Counted from the stretch's first letter, positions 42,365 to 52,984 are shown. The stretch is 64,000 nucleotides of DNA from Diploptera punctata (GCA_030220185.1 JASPKZ010007797.1:3775001-3839000); one strand, 5' to 3'. Numbers and translations: made by a program. The notes: a model not told the origin generated them from the sequence alone.

Positions 42365-43445
42365 AATCAACTAACTCAATGGTACTATCCATCCCGTAGG
42401 TTCATGGACGTACATCCCTATCCTGAGTTAATATAATTCAACTCATCCCCAATATAATCTATTTCCCTCAAATCATAGTTAATATTATTCTTCCACCTCA
42501 TTCCTGGTCTACAGACTGGGATTTTATTCACTGACATTCCTAAAGGAAGTTTCCATGTCCCTCTTTCAATCCACCTCATTCTTGTTCTAAAAACTTGGCT
42601 TTTTCTCACTGATTTTCCTAAAAGAAGTTTCCATGCCCCTCTTTCAATCCACCTCATTCTTGGTCTACAAACTCGACTTTTTCCCACTGACTTTCCTAAA
42701 AAATGTACATGCCCCTCTTTGAATCCACCTCATTCTTGGTCTAAAAACTGGGCTTTTTCCCACTGAGTTTCCTAAAAAAATTACATGCCCCCCCCTTTCA
42801 ATCCACCTCATTCTTGGTCTGCAAATTGGGGTTTTCCCACCGACTTCCCTAAAACAAGTTTCCATGCACCCCTTTCAATCCACCTCATTCTTGGTCTGCA
42901 AATTGGGGTTTTCCCCACCACTTCCCTAAAACAAGTTTCCATGCACCCCATTCAATCCACCTCATTCTTGGTCTACAAACTGGGATTTTTCCCACTGATT
43001 TCCCTCTTTCAATCCACCTCATTCTTGGTCTGCAAACTTGGCTTTTTTACCACTAACTTTCCTAAAAGAAGTTTAAATGTCCCTCTTTCAATCCACCTCA
43101 TTCTTGGTCTACAAACTGGGCTTTTTCCCACTGATTTTCCTAAAATAATTTTTCAAACCCCTATTTCAATTCACCTCATTCTTGGTCTACAAACTGGGCT
43201 TTTTTCCCATTGATTTTCCTAAAATAAATTTCCATGCCCCTCTTTCAATCCCCATTCGTGCCACATTGCAGTCTACGAGACTTAACTGTTTTTGTTGCAT
43301 CTGGTTTCCCATAAAGATCATGTAGCTCACTGCAATGTATTCTTCTGCATTCACCTGTTTGTACATCTCTCTTTGGTACAAAATTTTTCCTAAGAACTTT
43401 ATTCTCAAATACTCGTATAATTTTATCGTCTCTTAATAGTAAGGT
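42365..43445 (-). mobile_element. RTE-A LINE fragment with an internal minisatellite expansion
   Basis: Both ends align to RTE-A: left 42365-42500 (3' end, gccc..gttcatgg to IDYIGDE and YDLREIDY) and right 43246-43445 (LRKNFVPKRDVQTGECRRIH, the frame 43245-43502, and SRRLQCGTNGD). Between them the NERGAWKLLLGKS...RPRMRW coding block is repeated in tandem. Confidence 0.85.
42493..43250. repeat. 78-bp minisatellite grown from RTE-A coding sequence
   Basis: About ten copies of ccacctcattcttggtctac...ttccatgcccctctttcaat. Unit starts at 42493, 42571, 42649, 42725, 42803, 42880, 42957, 43014, 43093 and 43171; spacing is 76-79 bp except one 57-bp deleted unit. 78 bp is 26 codons, so the frame survives over several units (minus frame 42418-42687 with two MRWIERGxWK units; plus frame 42785-43213 is antisense). 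The unit equals the segment between the RAWKLLVGKP and RPRMRW motifs of the LINE, joined head to tail through WIERG. Confidence 0.9.
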
Positions 43446-43604
43446 GAGATAATAAGAACCAGATGTAGCTATAATTTCTTGATTACAATTTCCATATTTC
43501 AAAAGAGAACATAACCTACAGACGATTTTCAGAAGGCGATCGTCGTGTTGATAGAGATAGGTTATGGAAATTTATGAAAATACATGGATACCCCATAAAA
43601 TTAA

Positions 43605-44555
43605 TTTATGTGAATATTTAATTCATGCCCCAAATGACAGTCAATGACCAACCATATTTCAGTGAATTTTGATTAACAACCAATCACAGTCTTTTTCACC
43701 TCGATTTTATCACTTTCGTTTTATCGCGTTCATTTTATCAAGTGGCTCCCAGATTGTATATATAGTGCACGAATGTAACCAGATTATGCTTCCGAAATAT
43801 AATGGAAAAACATTCCTAGCAATTTTTTATACCACAAAAAAAAAAGAAACCACTGTTTGCACTTTCTTAAATGCATTATGTCTCAGGAATTAACGTTGCA
43901 GAAAAATATAATTGACATATGTACATCATAGGACAACAGAAATTAATTAATAACCTGTAATGATGCGTTTCATTTCTTCTCCACTAGGGTGCATTCTTAC
44001 AATATTGCGATTCTGTTTGGCAATAAATATGATCTGGTTGCAGTGATGAACAAATGAAACATAACGTTTCTAATTTGTTTTCAAACATTGCTGTTTACAT
44101 TAAATATACAAATATTTAAAAATAACTACATTTAAATAATGATTTGTGAGTAAAGTAAAGTAAAGTATTCCCACTACAGGCCTCAGGAGGCCCTTGGGGT
44201 AGTAGGAGGTTAAGGCTCCCACTTTTTCTAGACAATCGGCACTTCATGTCAGCCGGGTTGTCAGCCCTACGTGACGGCCGCCTTTACCCCAGAACATGTG
44301 CCTGGTACTCATTTCCGTTAGAGGCTGAGTCGGCCCCAGGGCCATAGTGCCGCCAGAAGGTTTGGGTCAGTTTAAAAATCCTGACCCCACCGGGACTTGA
44401 ACCCTCGACCTTCCGGCTTGTAGCGCAGTGCCTTAACCACTACGCTACGGCGTGCCCCCTAATAAACAGCTTAATTTTATTCGGTAAATAGTCCTAACAA
44501 AAGCCACTCTTGATTTCCAAATTCTCTAGATAAATTGGAAATCAGTCGTGGCATT
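43605..44555 (+). mobile_element. Element Y, plus-strand copy split by SINE-C
   Basis: Starts aattcatgccccaaatgac. It has CCAAT-type boxes (aaccaatcacag near 43677), a TATA-like TATATATA at 43757-43764, the conserved block gttgcagaaaaatataattg, and ends gaaatcagtcgtggcatta. SINE-C occupies 44151-44459. Confidence 0.75.
44151..44459 (-). mobile_element. SINE-C inside element Y
   Basis: Tail taaagtaaagtaaag at left, tRNA-like head at right (gtagcgcagtgccttaacca on plus). The flanks gatttgtgag and taataaacagcttaatttta are contiguous in the Y copy at 55005 (gatttatgagcaaacagctc), which gives the empty site. Confidence 0.9.
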
Positions 44556-45060
44556 ATTTATGATAAAAAGTTTGTATGTAAAATCTCAAATTATAATAAA
44601 TATAGGCACATCAAAGACCGAAGATATTTTAATAAATAGAGGTGTAAGACAAGAGTATTATACTTTATCACCTAGTCTATTTAATTTATATATTAATGAC
44701 ATCAACCAAAATTGGAAAACGAATGTTAATGTAGGTATAAGAACGAACTGTTTTAAAGTATTAAACTTTTAATGTAAGCGGATGATGTGGTTATTATTGA
44801 AGAAATAAAAATAATTTGCAGTACTACTTACATAATTTAAATCAGTTACGCCAATAATATAATTTTAAAATATCAAAATAAAAAAACAAAAATAATGGCA
44901 TTTTGGGGAAATGAACATATAAGATCAAAAACCATAATAGACAACAAATCTCTGGAACAAGTAACAAGTTTTAATTATTTGGGTTGCAATTTTACTATCG
45001 ACACAAAAACTGAAAGAGACATAAATTTGAAACTGTCGAAATTTCAAATGTTATCACAGT
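44545..45060 (+). mobile_element. RTE-B LINE fragment, RT palm region
   Basis: Frame 44548-44772 gives TEDILINRGVRQEYYTLSPS and LFNLYINDINQNW, matching RT motifs usually written GVRQGCxLSPxLFNLYIN. The next block aagcggatgatgtggttatt is the remains of YADDVVI, out of frame. 44880-45060 matches the start of the RTE-B copy at 56428 (catttctggaacaagtaaca-type block). Confidence 0.75.
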
Positions 45061-45191
45061 GATCCAGAATGTAAAAAACCGGCAAAAATCAAAATTTTTA
45101 CTTTTCATTACAGGAGAAAAACCGGAAAACTCATCTAAACAAAAAAATGGGGCATTAATCTGTCAAATAAATTATCCTCCATATTAATTGA

Positions 45192-45424
45192 AGGGTCTAG
45201 TGAGAGACGGAGTTATGCCACTTTGAGAAGAAATGGAAATAAATTAGGTTTTATGACGCATTGTATTACGAAATTATTTTTGCAATAAAGGGATAACCTG
45301 TTTCTTCTTTAACTTACTGTTATGTAAACTATTCAAAAGGAAAAATATACATTTTAATATCAATAGCATTGGTTATTTCCGTTTCTTCTCAAAGTGGCAT
45401 AGCTCCCTCTCTCACTAGACCCCT
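45192..45424. mobile_element. MITE M, 233 bp with about 50-bp TIRs
   Basis: agggtctagtgagagacgga...agaagaaatggaaataa at the left and ttatttccgtttcttctcaa...ctctcactagacccc at the right form inverted arms of about 50 bp with few mismatches. The middle is AT-rich. A non-autonomous cut-and-paste element; superfamily not assigned. Confidence 0.85.
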
Positions 45425-45956
45425 CATTTATTAGTCCTAATTTTCGAGCCGCGAAGTTATGCATCATAAAAACGGAATTTTATGTCACATTTTGGACATA
45501 CTATTAACACTTTTTTGTGATAATTATTTTAATGCCTCTCGCTATAATTGTGTTAAATATACGTATACCTTCTTGCTAATGCAAGATAAAGAGCCCACAT
45601 CTGAATTATAATAAAATTAATAATTTTATTTCGGGCTCCAAAAAACGAACGTTATCTTGAGTTATAACGCTTTCGCCGGCATTTCCCACGACAATTTCTA
45701 AAGCAAAGTATAATTTAAAGTGTTGCTAAACTGGCACGGGTGAAAACTTTTGCTACAGTTTGCTATTTCAGATTTACGCAGCACATTAATGAACTCGTGT
45801 TGTGCAGATAACGCCTGACCTTGCCTCCGTGTCGCTACAATAACTGGCAGCTGATTGCAGTAATGCAATGCCCATGAAATAAGGTAGTTCTTTAAGCTTG
45901 CTAATATCTCAATCATCACAGTATTATCCAGTTTGTTTGATTTGCGGTGGTATCTT

Positions 45957-46672
45957 ATGGAATTCTACAAATCTAGAAAGGAAGCGTACGAAGTTCTCCG
46001 TAAAAAATTAGGTGAAAATCAGAATAATCAAATCAAACGTTCTTTCAATTTGTATTAAATTCTATAAATATCGACAATATTTCTGAATATTATGTGAAAA
46101 AAATTGTGTAGAGATGACGCTATTCTGCAACAAAATACTTAACAAAAGTGAAAAGCATGAAGTGTTTTAGTTCCCAGTTCATCTACCCCCAGCTCTAAAT
46201 AGTAAATAGGACGCCCTAGTGTCAGTTTTGAAGATAATAGCGATAAAAGTAAAAACCGAAAGACTGTAGAATTTCGACATGAAAACCCGTTCAAAGGACT
46301 CCCTTTTGCAACTAAGGTACATTTAAGGGAGCATGGAGAGGAAAAGGTATCGGAACTAGTAAATGAAGCGGTCTTAAACAACTCCAACAAGAGCAGGAAA
46401 TAAACCTTCGAGTTTTGAAATCATCAAAATCACAACTCCAAGCAAAACCATACAATGAAAGTGAAGTTATTTCGTTAATTATTGAAACTAATTTAAGCCA
46501 AAGTCAATAAGTTTATACGAGCACAAGCAAAATAAATGCATGCTAATATCAATCAGTAATTTAATCGTATCCTTACGTAAAGAACGTTGTTATCCTAGTA
46601 AGGATTTTTAATGAATCTTTTACAGAAGTGCAGTTACAGCATTTGTTGGATCATACAACCTGGTGTAAAGTG
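45957..46672 (+). pseudogene. P2: decayed copy of a second expanded arthropod gene family
   Basis: Pieces in order: MEFYKSRKEAYEVLRKKLGE at 45957; IGRPSVSFEDNSDKSKNRKT followed by VEFR and LREHGEEKVSELVNEA in one 66-codon open stretch 46206-46403; PYNESEVISLIIETNLSQSQ (about 46450-46510); and NESFTEVQLQHLLDHT (about 46612-46660). From memory the order GRP..F...S..SK.RKT, EALSL..E..LS..QY, EVxLQxLLDHT is the N-terminal half of an uncharacterised, multi-copy protein of arthropods and other invertebrates. Not verified by search. Stops and frameshifts between blocks make it a pseudogene unless introns separate them, which I doubt because the gaps are short. Confidence 0.55.
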
Positions 46673-46694
46673 CATTAAAATATCCATCTCATAT

Positions 46695-46736
46695 ATTATT
46701 ATTATTATTATTCTTATTATTATTATATTATTATGC

Positions 46737-46780
<44 letters not shown>

Positions 46781-46783
46781 TAG
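46695..46783. repeat. (ATT)n microsatellite, interrupted
   Basis: ATT repeats with CTT interruptions, about 80 bp. Confidence 0.9.
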
Positions 46784-46786
46784 TTC

Positions 46787-46935
46787 ATTTGTCCCTGTAA
46801 TGGTGCGTCAGGCGTGGTCGGCCTCCACCCTTGTCATTTACAGGCCTCTACATATAGAGGCTCATCTCATCTCTCGACCCGACCGACACGAGTTGAGGAT
46901 ATTTATATTTATTTATTTATTTATTATTATCATTA
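46787..46935 (+). mobile_element. SINE-E 3' fragment
   Basis: cgtggtcggcctccaccctt, atagaggctcatctcatctc and acgagttgaggatatttata match the 3' half of the SINE-E at 41725. It ends in an (ATTT)n tail. 5' truncated. Confidence 0.75.
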
Positions 46936-47164
46936 TTTTCAAAATACATAAGTCTATTTGTGACTAGATTAATCTATTTTTCAAAGTATCTCCGCAAATA
47001 AATTGTGTTTGATAAATCAGAACACTTTCCATATAACAACTAATTAAAGGCCCTCGCATCATGTATGCAACCCTAGACATTTTTTTTAGTCTTAAAATTG
47101 TTAATCTTACACATGTGGAATGATTTGGAGCCCAAATAGTGACTTCCAGATTTTCTTTTTAACA

Positions 47165-47964
47165 CTAGCTAATACCCGGCGTGGGGGCACGACGTAGCGT
47201 AGTGGTTAAGGTACTGCGCTACAAGCCAGAAGGTCGCGGGTTCAAGTCCCGGTGGGGTCAGGATTTTTAAACTGACCCAAACTTTCTGGCGGCACTATAG
47301 CCCTGGGGTCGACTCAGCCTCAAACGGAAATGAGTACCAGACGCTTGTTCTGGGGGTAAAGGCGGCCGTCACGCAGGGCTGACCACCCGGCTGACATCAA
47401 GTGCCGATTGTCTAGAAAAAAGTGGGAGCCTTAACCTCCTACTACCCCAAGGGCCTCCTGAGGCCTGTCGTGGGATCACTTTACTTTACTTTAATACCCG
47501 GCGTGCGCTGCTACTCATAAATAAATGTTAATGTGTTTTTACCACCAGCCGTGCGCTGTTATGCTTGCCCGGGAATCTGCTTATCCCTATATTCTTCGCA
47601 TCAATGAAAGACAAAAATGGTTATTGTGAGTTATCAGTAAAAGATAAACATATGCTGTCGTGAACCTTTTTGTAGAGTTTTTTTTTTAGATATTCAATTC
47701 TATGTACATTAATTTGGTGTATTTGTTATGGTTTAGGCAGCGTAAGCCATTTAAGCGTCAAAATAGGGACTTTATTTCACGTTTTTCACTACAAAGAGTG
47801 ATTTTTAGGGGTGAAGGAATTGAATTATACAAATATCTTAGAGCCTATGTTCAACCCGGGAAACACTTGAGCATTTTGCAAAAAACCCTATCACAATCGG
47901 ATCAACGGTATGGCCGCGCATAAAGTACGAACAAACAAACAAACATTCGTTTTTATATATTAGA
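47165..47964 (-). mobile_element. Helitron split by SINE-C
   Basis: On the minus strand it starts TCTAATATATAAAAACG just inside an A and ends ...CGCCGGGTATTAGCTAG before a T, the TC...CTAG layout of Helitrons. The body (gttattgtgagttatc, ggcagcgtaagccatttaag, acggtatggccgcgc) matches 58160-58970. The frame 47702-47923 encodes a short FRQRKPFKRQNRDFISRFSL peptide also seen at 58657-58917, but no Rep or helicase motif. It sits against an RTE-B LINE at 47965. Confidence 0.85.
47184..47492 (+). mobile_element. SINE-C inside the Helitron 3' hairpin
   Basis: Perfect 13-bp TSD aatacccggcgtg at 47171-47183 and 47493-47505. Full-length with A box TAGCGTAGTGG, B box GGTTCAAGTCC and tail actttactttacttt. 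The TSD lies in the Helitron's terminal hairpin. Confidence 0.95.
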
Positions 47965-48340
47965 TTGGCGTTTCCTGCATTACTTTATAGGAGCGAAACA
48001 AGGGTAATGATCAAAAAATTACAAAGCAGAATACAAAGAGTAGAAATGAACTTCCTTAGAAGAACAAAAGGCTGCACAGGATTGGATCGGATAAAGAATG
48101 AAGATACAAGAACAAAGTTAAATATATATTCACTGAATTATAAAATCATGGAATATAGAGATAAATGGTTTAGACAATGTAGAAGGAATGAATGTAACAA
48201 GAATAACGGAAACAGCATTTAACTACAAGCCAAAGAGGTTCAAGGAATGTAGGAAGGCCAGTGAAAAGATGGACGTAACAACTGTGAGGCGAAACAGGCA
48301 ATTTGCCTAGTCCGTGAAATGAAGAAGAAGAAGAAGAAGA
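47965..48340 (+). mobile_element. RTE-B LINE 3' fragment with (GAA)n tail
   Basis: Frame 47965-48222: FPALLYRSETRVMIKKLQSR, VEMNFLRRTKGCTGLDRI, NEDTRTKLNIYSLN. Downstream aggaaggccagtgaaaagat encodes the GRPVKRW end in a shifted frame, then acaggcaatttgcctagtcc and (GAA)n. Parallel to 56428-57010. Confidence 0.8.
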
Positions 48341-48717
48341 CAATTTACTTTTTATCTTTTTATAGTCCGAAATGAAAGTTGAAAGGAAATATGGCGGTAT
48401 ACAAAAAAACTAAGGGGCTGCACTGCAGGTGTCGGAAGTAATAGGAACTGATCTGAACTTGTTGTGAAAGGTAACGGCTGGCTAACAGGTTGGGAATCAC
48501 CGCTCAAGTTTCCGCGGAAAATTTTGTCTTCGAGTTCTTAAGTTCCTTTCAACATACTTTCCATTTCAGGTTACTCCATAGTGTGTCATCCGTCGCGGCA
48601 CTAACACCCGGGTGACGTGGAACATGTACAAGTCTGCCGCGATGGAACTGCGTTAACAAAACGAATTCCTCATATTTAAGATCCCATTTTACTGCTTTAT
48701 GTAATCTTTATATATGT
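48341..48717. other. Unrecognised, relatively GC-rich stretch
   Basis: 48400-48660 is more GC-rich than its surroundings (cgcggcactaacacccgggt). It has no coding motif or match within the window. Confidence 0.35.
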
Positions 48718-48741
48718 ACACACACACACACACACACACAC

Positions 48742-48800
<59 letters not shown>
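48718..48800. repeat. (CA)n(TA)n microsatellite
   Basis: CA repeats to about 48752, then TA repeats to the SINE-A border. Confidence 0.95.
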
Positions 48801-48802
<2 letters not shown>

Positions 48803-49146
48803 ATTCATAGTAATTCTGCCCGACGGCACATCTTTTACTGCAATCAAAGCATTTTCATGCCATGTTTTGCAGCTTTACTAGGAAATTATAGGTGTGGTAG
48901 CTTCCCGTTGCTTTCCACACCGTGAAAGATGATGATGATGATGATGATAATGATAAGGATCATGATGATAAGGATGATGATGACCGGATGATTTTTTGGG
49001 GACCATTGGGCCCTGAACTTCCTGACATTTGTCTTACAGGTGAGGAAAAAACCCGAAAAAACCTCATCCGGGAGCCTGTCCTACCAGGAATCGAACCCGG
49101 GCCCGCTGCGTGATAAGGCAGAATGCTTCCTCGAGATCACAGCGAT

Positions 49147-49149
<3 letters not shown>
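48801..49149 (-). mobile_element. SINE-A inserted in a (TA)n array
   Basis: Full-length minus-strand SINE-A. Both flanks are TA repeats (48753-48800, 49150-49199), so the TSD is hidden in the array. The 3' hairpin here is ctgcccgacggcac, with a weakened stem. Confidence 0.88.

Positions 49150-49199
<50 letters not shown>
49150..49199. repeat. (TA)n microsatellite
   Basis: About 24 TA repeats. Confidence 0.95.
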
Positions 49200-49202
<3 letters not shown>

Positions 49203-49507
49203 CTTCTGTTATGTCATTGAGTTACTTTCATTTTAATATTTTGATTAATTCAATTAGGAATTGTTTGTATATTAATTTAATTATTCACTAATTCTGCTGT
49301 ACCACTCTATAAATATAGATTGTTTTACACTCAATTCTGTATTAAATTGTTAATATTCAATTAGTAGCATGTTATTTTGCATTCAAAATGGCTGTAGACC
49401 TATATATTTCCAATAGGATGAGAGATTAAAATGTATATGATATAATAAAGGTAATAGCCTCAAAATTAACATTATTAATTTATAATATAAATATGAAAAT
49501 CAAATAA

Positions 49508-49508
<1 letters not shown>

Positions 49509-49553
<45 letters not shown>

Positions 49554-49948
49554 CTTCTGTACACGTGTGTGTCACTGAACTCTTCCTAATCGACTGGATC
49601 GATTTTGATGAAATTGTTGTGTGTCTGATTGGATCCCTGGATGGTTTAGATTCACAATTGGATCATCTAAATCCATTAGGTGTAGGAGTTGAACTGAAAT
49701 GAGAATTTAAAAATCGCTCTAGCGGTCATAATTTTCGATATTTCACAACGAAACTCAGTATATCCTATATAAATAAACTGAGGTAGGTATTATCTAAAAA
49801 TGAACGAATCCTAACAATTAAACAATTAGAAGAGGAGGTTTACCATGTCCGCCATGTTTGGTTCGTCTTAGCGTATACCATACAATATTAATTTAACCTT
49901 CAATGTTTAATTTATTTAGGCGTAGCAACGCACGCCGGGTAATAGCTA

Positions 49949-49949
<1 letters not shown>
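49509..49949 (+). mobile_element. Non-autonomous Helitron
   Basis: 5' side a (TA)n run then attcttctgtacacgtgtgt and ggatcgattttgatgaaatt, standard for insect Helitrons. 3' end GGCGT-AGCAACGC-ACGCC hairpin, GGGTAATAG and CTAG (49946-49949) before T. The body shares aaatccattaggtgtaggag and gccatgtttggttcgtc with the copies at 9761 and 22420. Confidence 0.85.

Positions 49950-49953
<4 letters not shown>

Positions 49954-50014
<61 letters not shown>
49954..50014. repeat. (TA)n(GT)n microsatellite
   Basis: TA repeats to 49990, then GT repeats. Confidence 0.95.
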
Positions 50015-50016
<2 letters not shown>

Positions 50017-50022
50017 TATAAC

Positions 50023-50697
50023 TAGGGCTAGGAAGTTGAGAACCTATAAAATGCATATTAAAGGCCTTCAAAAATATATAACTATATATTCTAAAAAATA
50101 CTTTAAAAATTGGTAAAATAGGACGTAAAAAGGCAATTCAAATTAAATAATAATTTTAATTTCCATTGTATTACTAATGAATGTAATAAAAAATGTTTAA
50201 AAAGTACATAATTTTAGTGATATGCAATACGCTCTGCGAAAAAGATAATGACTGAAATGCTTCTTGTTTAATATTATATATATATATGGATTCAACATAA
50301 TTTCAAAAAAATTCATTCTGTGTTCGTTAAAAAAAAGTTGTTGGATAATTTATAATGGACAATTTTTCTCACCTACAATGAATTCTGCGAACCCGCCAAG
50401 GATTATCGTGAAGAAAATAAATTTAAATTAAATTGGTTTAACTGAAGCATATTTGGCTAGAAGCATAATTAGGCTATACAAATGGTATACATATAGTCGA
50501 AAGAATATAAAGTTGCAAAGAAAAGACGACAAAGCCTAAATAAGGCTAAAAAAGACCAATAAGCTAAAAATCGTCAAAAAAGGAGAGAAACCTGCCATTT
50601 TGAGGTCTATAAATACCCAAATATATATAGGCTATTATGTTGGGCTACGTCTATGAGACATAAAATTTAAAAAAAAATCCTCAACTTCGGAACTCTA
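50023..50697. mobile_element. hAT-like non-autonomous element, 675 bp
   Basis: TIRs TAGGGCTAGGAAGTTGAG and ctcaacttcggaactcta (13 of 18 positions paired). 8-bp flanking repeats gttataac (50015-50022) and gtaataac (50698-50705) differ at one base; an 8-bp TSD with TAGGG-type ends points to the hAT superfamily. No transposase ORF. Confidence 0.72.
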
Positions 50698-50734
50698 GTA
50701 ATAACTAATGTTTTTACATTAGCAATGAAGGCCA

Positions 50735-50776
50735 ATTATATGAAAAGAAAATTAATGCCTGACCCTGGATTTTAAC

Positions 50777-50777
<1 letters not shown>
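50735..50777 (-). mobile_element. SINE-F 3' scrap
   Basis: tatgaaaagaaaattaatgc then ctgaccctggattttaacc matches the SINE-F ends at 11051 and 12652. It is cut by a (CA)n(TA)n array (50776-50832). Confidence 0.6.

Positions 50778-50832
<55 letters not shown>
50776..50832. repeat. (CA)n(TA)n microsatellite
   Basis: Simple dinucleotide array. Confidence 0.95.
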
Positions 50833-50837
<5 letters not shown>

Positions 50838-50959
50838 TTGTTTTGGTCATTTTCTACTACAGAGGATCGGTGAAGATCTCTATTTTTTCAAAAATCTTTT
50901 TATGAGAACAACCCCAATAGCTTCATTCCTAATGCCCATGAGGTGATAGGTTAAATTAC

Positions 50960-51745
50960 GATGGTGAAGAAGATATTTCAAAATCCATAGTTACATTCGC
51001 GCCCTAAAAAACTTTAGGATCTGACCATTCGGCTACAAGATCGTAGAACATCCATTCCCTATGCCTTCTGTATAACATATTACACACATCATTACCTTAT
51101 TATTTATCACACCGCTTCACTAGACTCTCTGATACACATAAATTAGATACCCGATCCCTTGAGCGCAGTGTCCTTTATATCCCTCCTCATCATACTACCT
51201 ATTATTCGAAATCTTTTACAATTTCTCTTGCTAGAACATGGAATTCACTTCCACCCTATGCCAGAGACTGCCAAACTTTACCATCTTTCAGAAACAAATT
51301 GAAAATTAAAATTACTAACAGGAACAACTAACTAATATCACTTTTTATAAATTAATAATGTGTTTTTTCATTATTTAATAAAAATATATTTAAGATTTGT
51401 TAATATATTTACCTAATGCCTTGTATAAAAGCATAGATTAATTCATTGTAGTTTATTACTTACTTTGTATTTTTTTTCTTTTCTTTTTATGTATAGTAGA
51501 TTCGAGCTGTTATTCCTTTCTGTATTCATTCTATCATTAATTTAATTTTAATTGTATTTAATTTCATTGTATTATTAGACATTATTTTCATTATTATTCA
51601 ATTTGACAGATAATTAATTGTTTAGTATGACTATTATTGTATTTTTTTGTATTTATATGTAACATATGTTTGTCCTGGTAAGTGGAAGAGAAGGCCACAT
51701 GGCCTTAACTCCACCAGGCTAAATAAATCTATTCTAATCTATTCT
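50960..51745 (+). mobile_element. CR1/L2-like LINE 3' copy
   Basis: A 5'-truncated relative of the LINE at 60.1-64.0 kb. It keeps the C-terminal coding region (next entry) and the 3'-UTR signature gtggaagagaaggccacatg, gccttaactccaccaggct, aaataaa. Confidence 0.8.
51047..51331 (+). pseudogene. C-terminal domain of a CR1/L2-like LINE ORF2, open for 95 codons
   Basis: The frame beginning right after the stop at 51044 reads NIHSLCLLYNILHTSLPYYL, LDTRSLERSVLYIP, FTISLARTWNSLPPYARDCQ, TLPSFRNKLKIKITNRNN and stop. It aligns over its length with the C-terminus at 60352-60942 (LLFQILHTYLPTYL, ISMARAWNSLPSHVRDCQ). There is no start codon, so ordinary ORF callers miss it. Function of this domain is unknown. 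Confidence 0.78.
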
Positions 51746-52024
51746 ATTTCTCCAATATCTCCAGTTTATATGTAGTATTGAAGAATACAGTGGAGTAAAT
51801 GAAATAACTATTTAATCAGTACCTGAAAAACAAAGCCTCTTTCGTTAATACCTCGGGACAAGAAATGGCAATGGAGAGAGAAGCTTCCTCATTACAGCGA
51901 CAAATTACCGTCCTGACCTTCATAACAACTTCCACAAGTGTAACGAGCCTTACAACAAATGCAAGTAGCACCACAAATACCAGCGATCAAACCCGAAGCA
52001 TAAACAGTGCAGTGGTGCCATTAG
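51746..52024. other. Nothing recognised
   Basis: Frame 51865-52083 is Thr/Ser-rich (ITTSTSVTSLTTNASSTT) without a known motif. Confidence 0.35.
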
Positions 52025-52545
52025 ATGTGAGGTTGAGAAGTGGTTTTAGGAAACCGAGGTTTTTAATTTCCGAGATTCTGTAAAACACTTCATAAACGTG
52101 CGTTATACATTATTTTTTGCGCGATGGTTCTTTTCAAAATAATAAATAATAGTAAAATAATAACAGCTTTGTCGTAAATATTTGCGTTCATTATAAACAA
52201 CTGACTAACGTTAACAGTGTGGGCAATGTTTATTAGTTGAGTGACACCAGACATAAATGGCGGCAAATACGTATTTATTGTTTTATATTGTTTCAAATAA
52301 AGTTCAGTTCATTTAAAATGCACTGATTTGTTTCGTATAATGTATATTGACAGTACCTTTTGGATATATTTTTGTATTAACATTATACGTAGTATATATA
52401 CAGGGCAGTGGTATTTACTTCCCCACGAAATAGTTAATTTATAAAATTGCAGTATAGTTATTTAATTATTTATATGTTGGCAACTTCGAAATTTAGGAAA
52501 TTAAACTTTCAATCATGGTCGCCATTGTTGTAAGCACGACAGAAC
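52025..52545 (+). repeat. Element X, plus-strand copy
   Basis: Starts gatgtgaggttgagaagtgg and continues aaacgtgcgttatacattat, gaactcagttcatttaaaat-type block and ccttttggatatatttttgt to caatcatggtcgccattg. Aligns with 59380-59965. Confidence 0.78.
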
Positions 52546-52549
52546 GCAA

Positions 52550-52905
52550 AATAAATGTACATTATACGAAACAAATCACTGTATTTTAAATGAACTGAAC
52601 TTTATTTGAAACAATAAAAACAATACATTCGTACTTGCTGCTATTTTATCCCTGATTGGTGTCACGGCCTGATGTAGTCTCAACAAAATTATTTTCGGCA
52701 TTTACCGTATATACATTGGCAAGATTGTTAACGTTAGTCAGTTGTTTATAATGACAAAAATGTTATTATTTTACTGTTATTTATTATTTTGAAAACACCA
52801 TCCTGCAAAAAATAATGTACAACGCACGTTTGTGAACTGTTTTACAGAATCTCGGAAATTAAAAACCACTTCCCAATCTTGCATATACTATTTGTCCATT
52901 TTGAG
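52550..52905 (-). repeat. Element X, minus-strand partial copy facing the previous one
   Basis: Inverted relative of 52025-52400: acgaaacaaatcactgtatt, gattggtgtcacggcctgat, caaaaaataatgtacaacgc, cagaatctcggaaatt. With the previous entry it forms a large imperfect palindrome. Confidence 0.78.
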
Positions 52906-52984
52906 GAAATCCAACTGAATGTTTAAAAGAACAATACGAGGCTCTGTTAATTCTTTTTTTTATTTTCGGAATTTATCCACAATA

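Noticed and set aside
42785..43213. Plus-strand 142-codon ORF with a repeated motif as a gene
   Set aside because: It is the antisense of the minisatellite grown from RTE-A coding DNA.
47702..47923. Small conserved peptide in the Helitrons at 47.7 and 58.7 kb as a real gene
   Set aside because: The similarity is DNA-level homology of the elements; there is no known motif and the frame is disrupted in the third copy at 20.1 kb.
51865..52083. Thr/Ser-rich 72-codon ORF as a gene
   Set aside because: Short, low-complexity, no motif, and it overlaps the start of element X.
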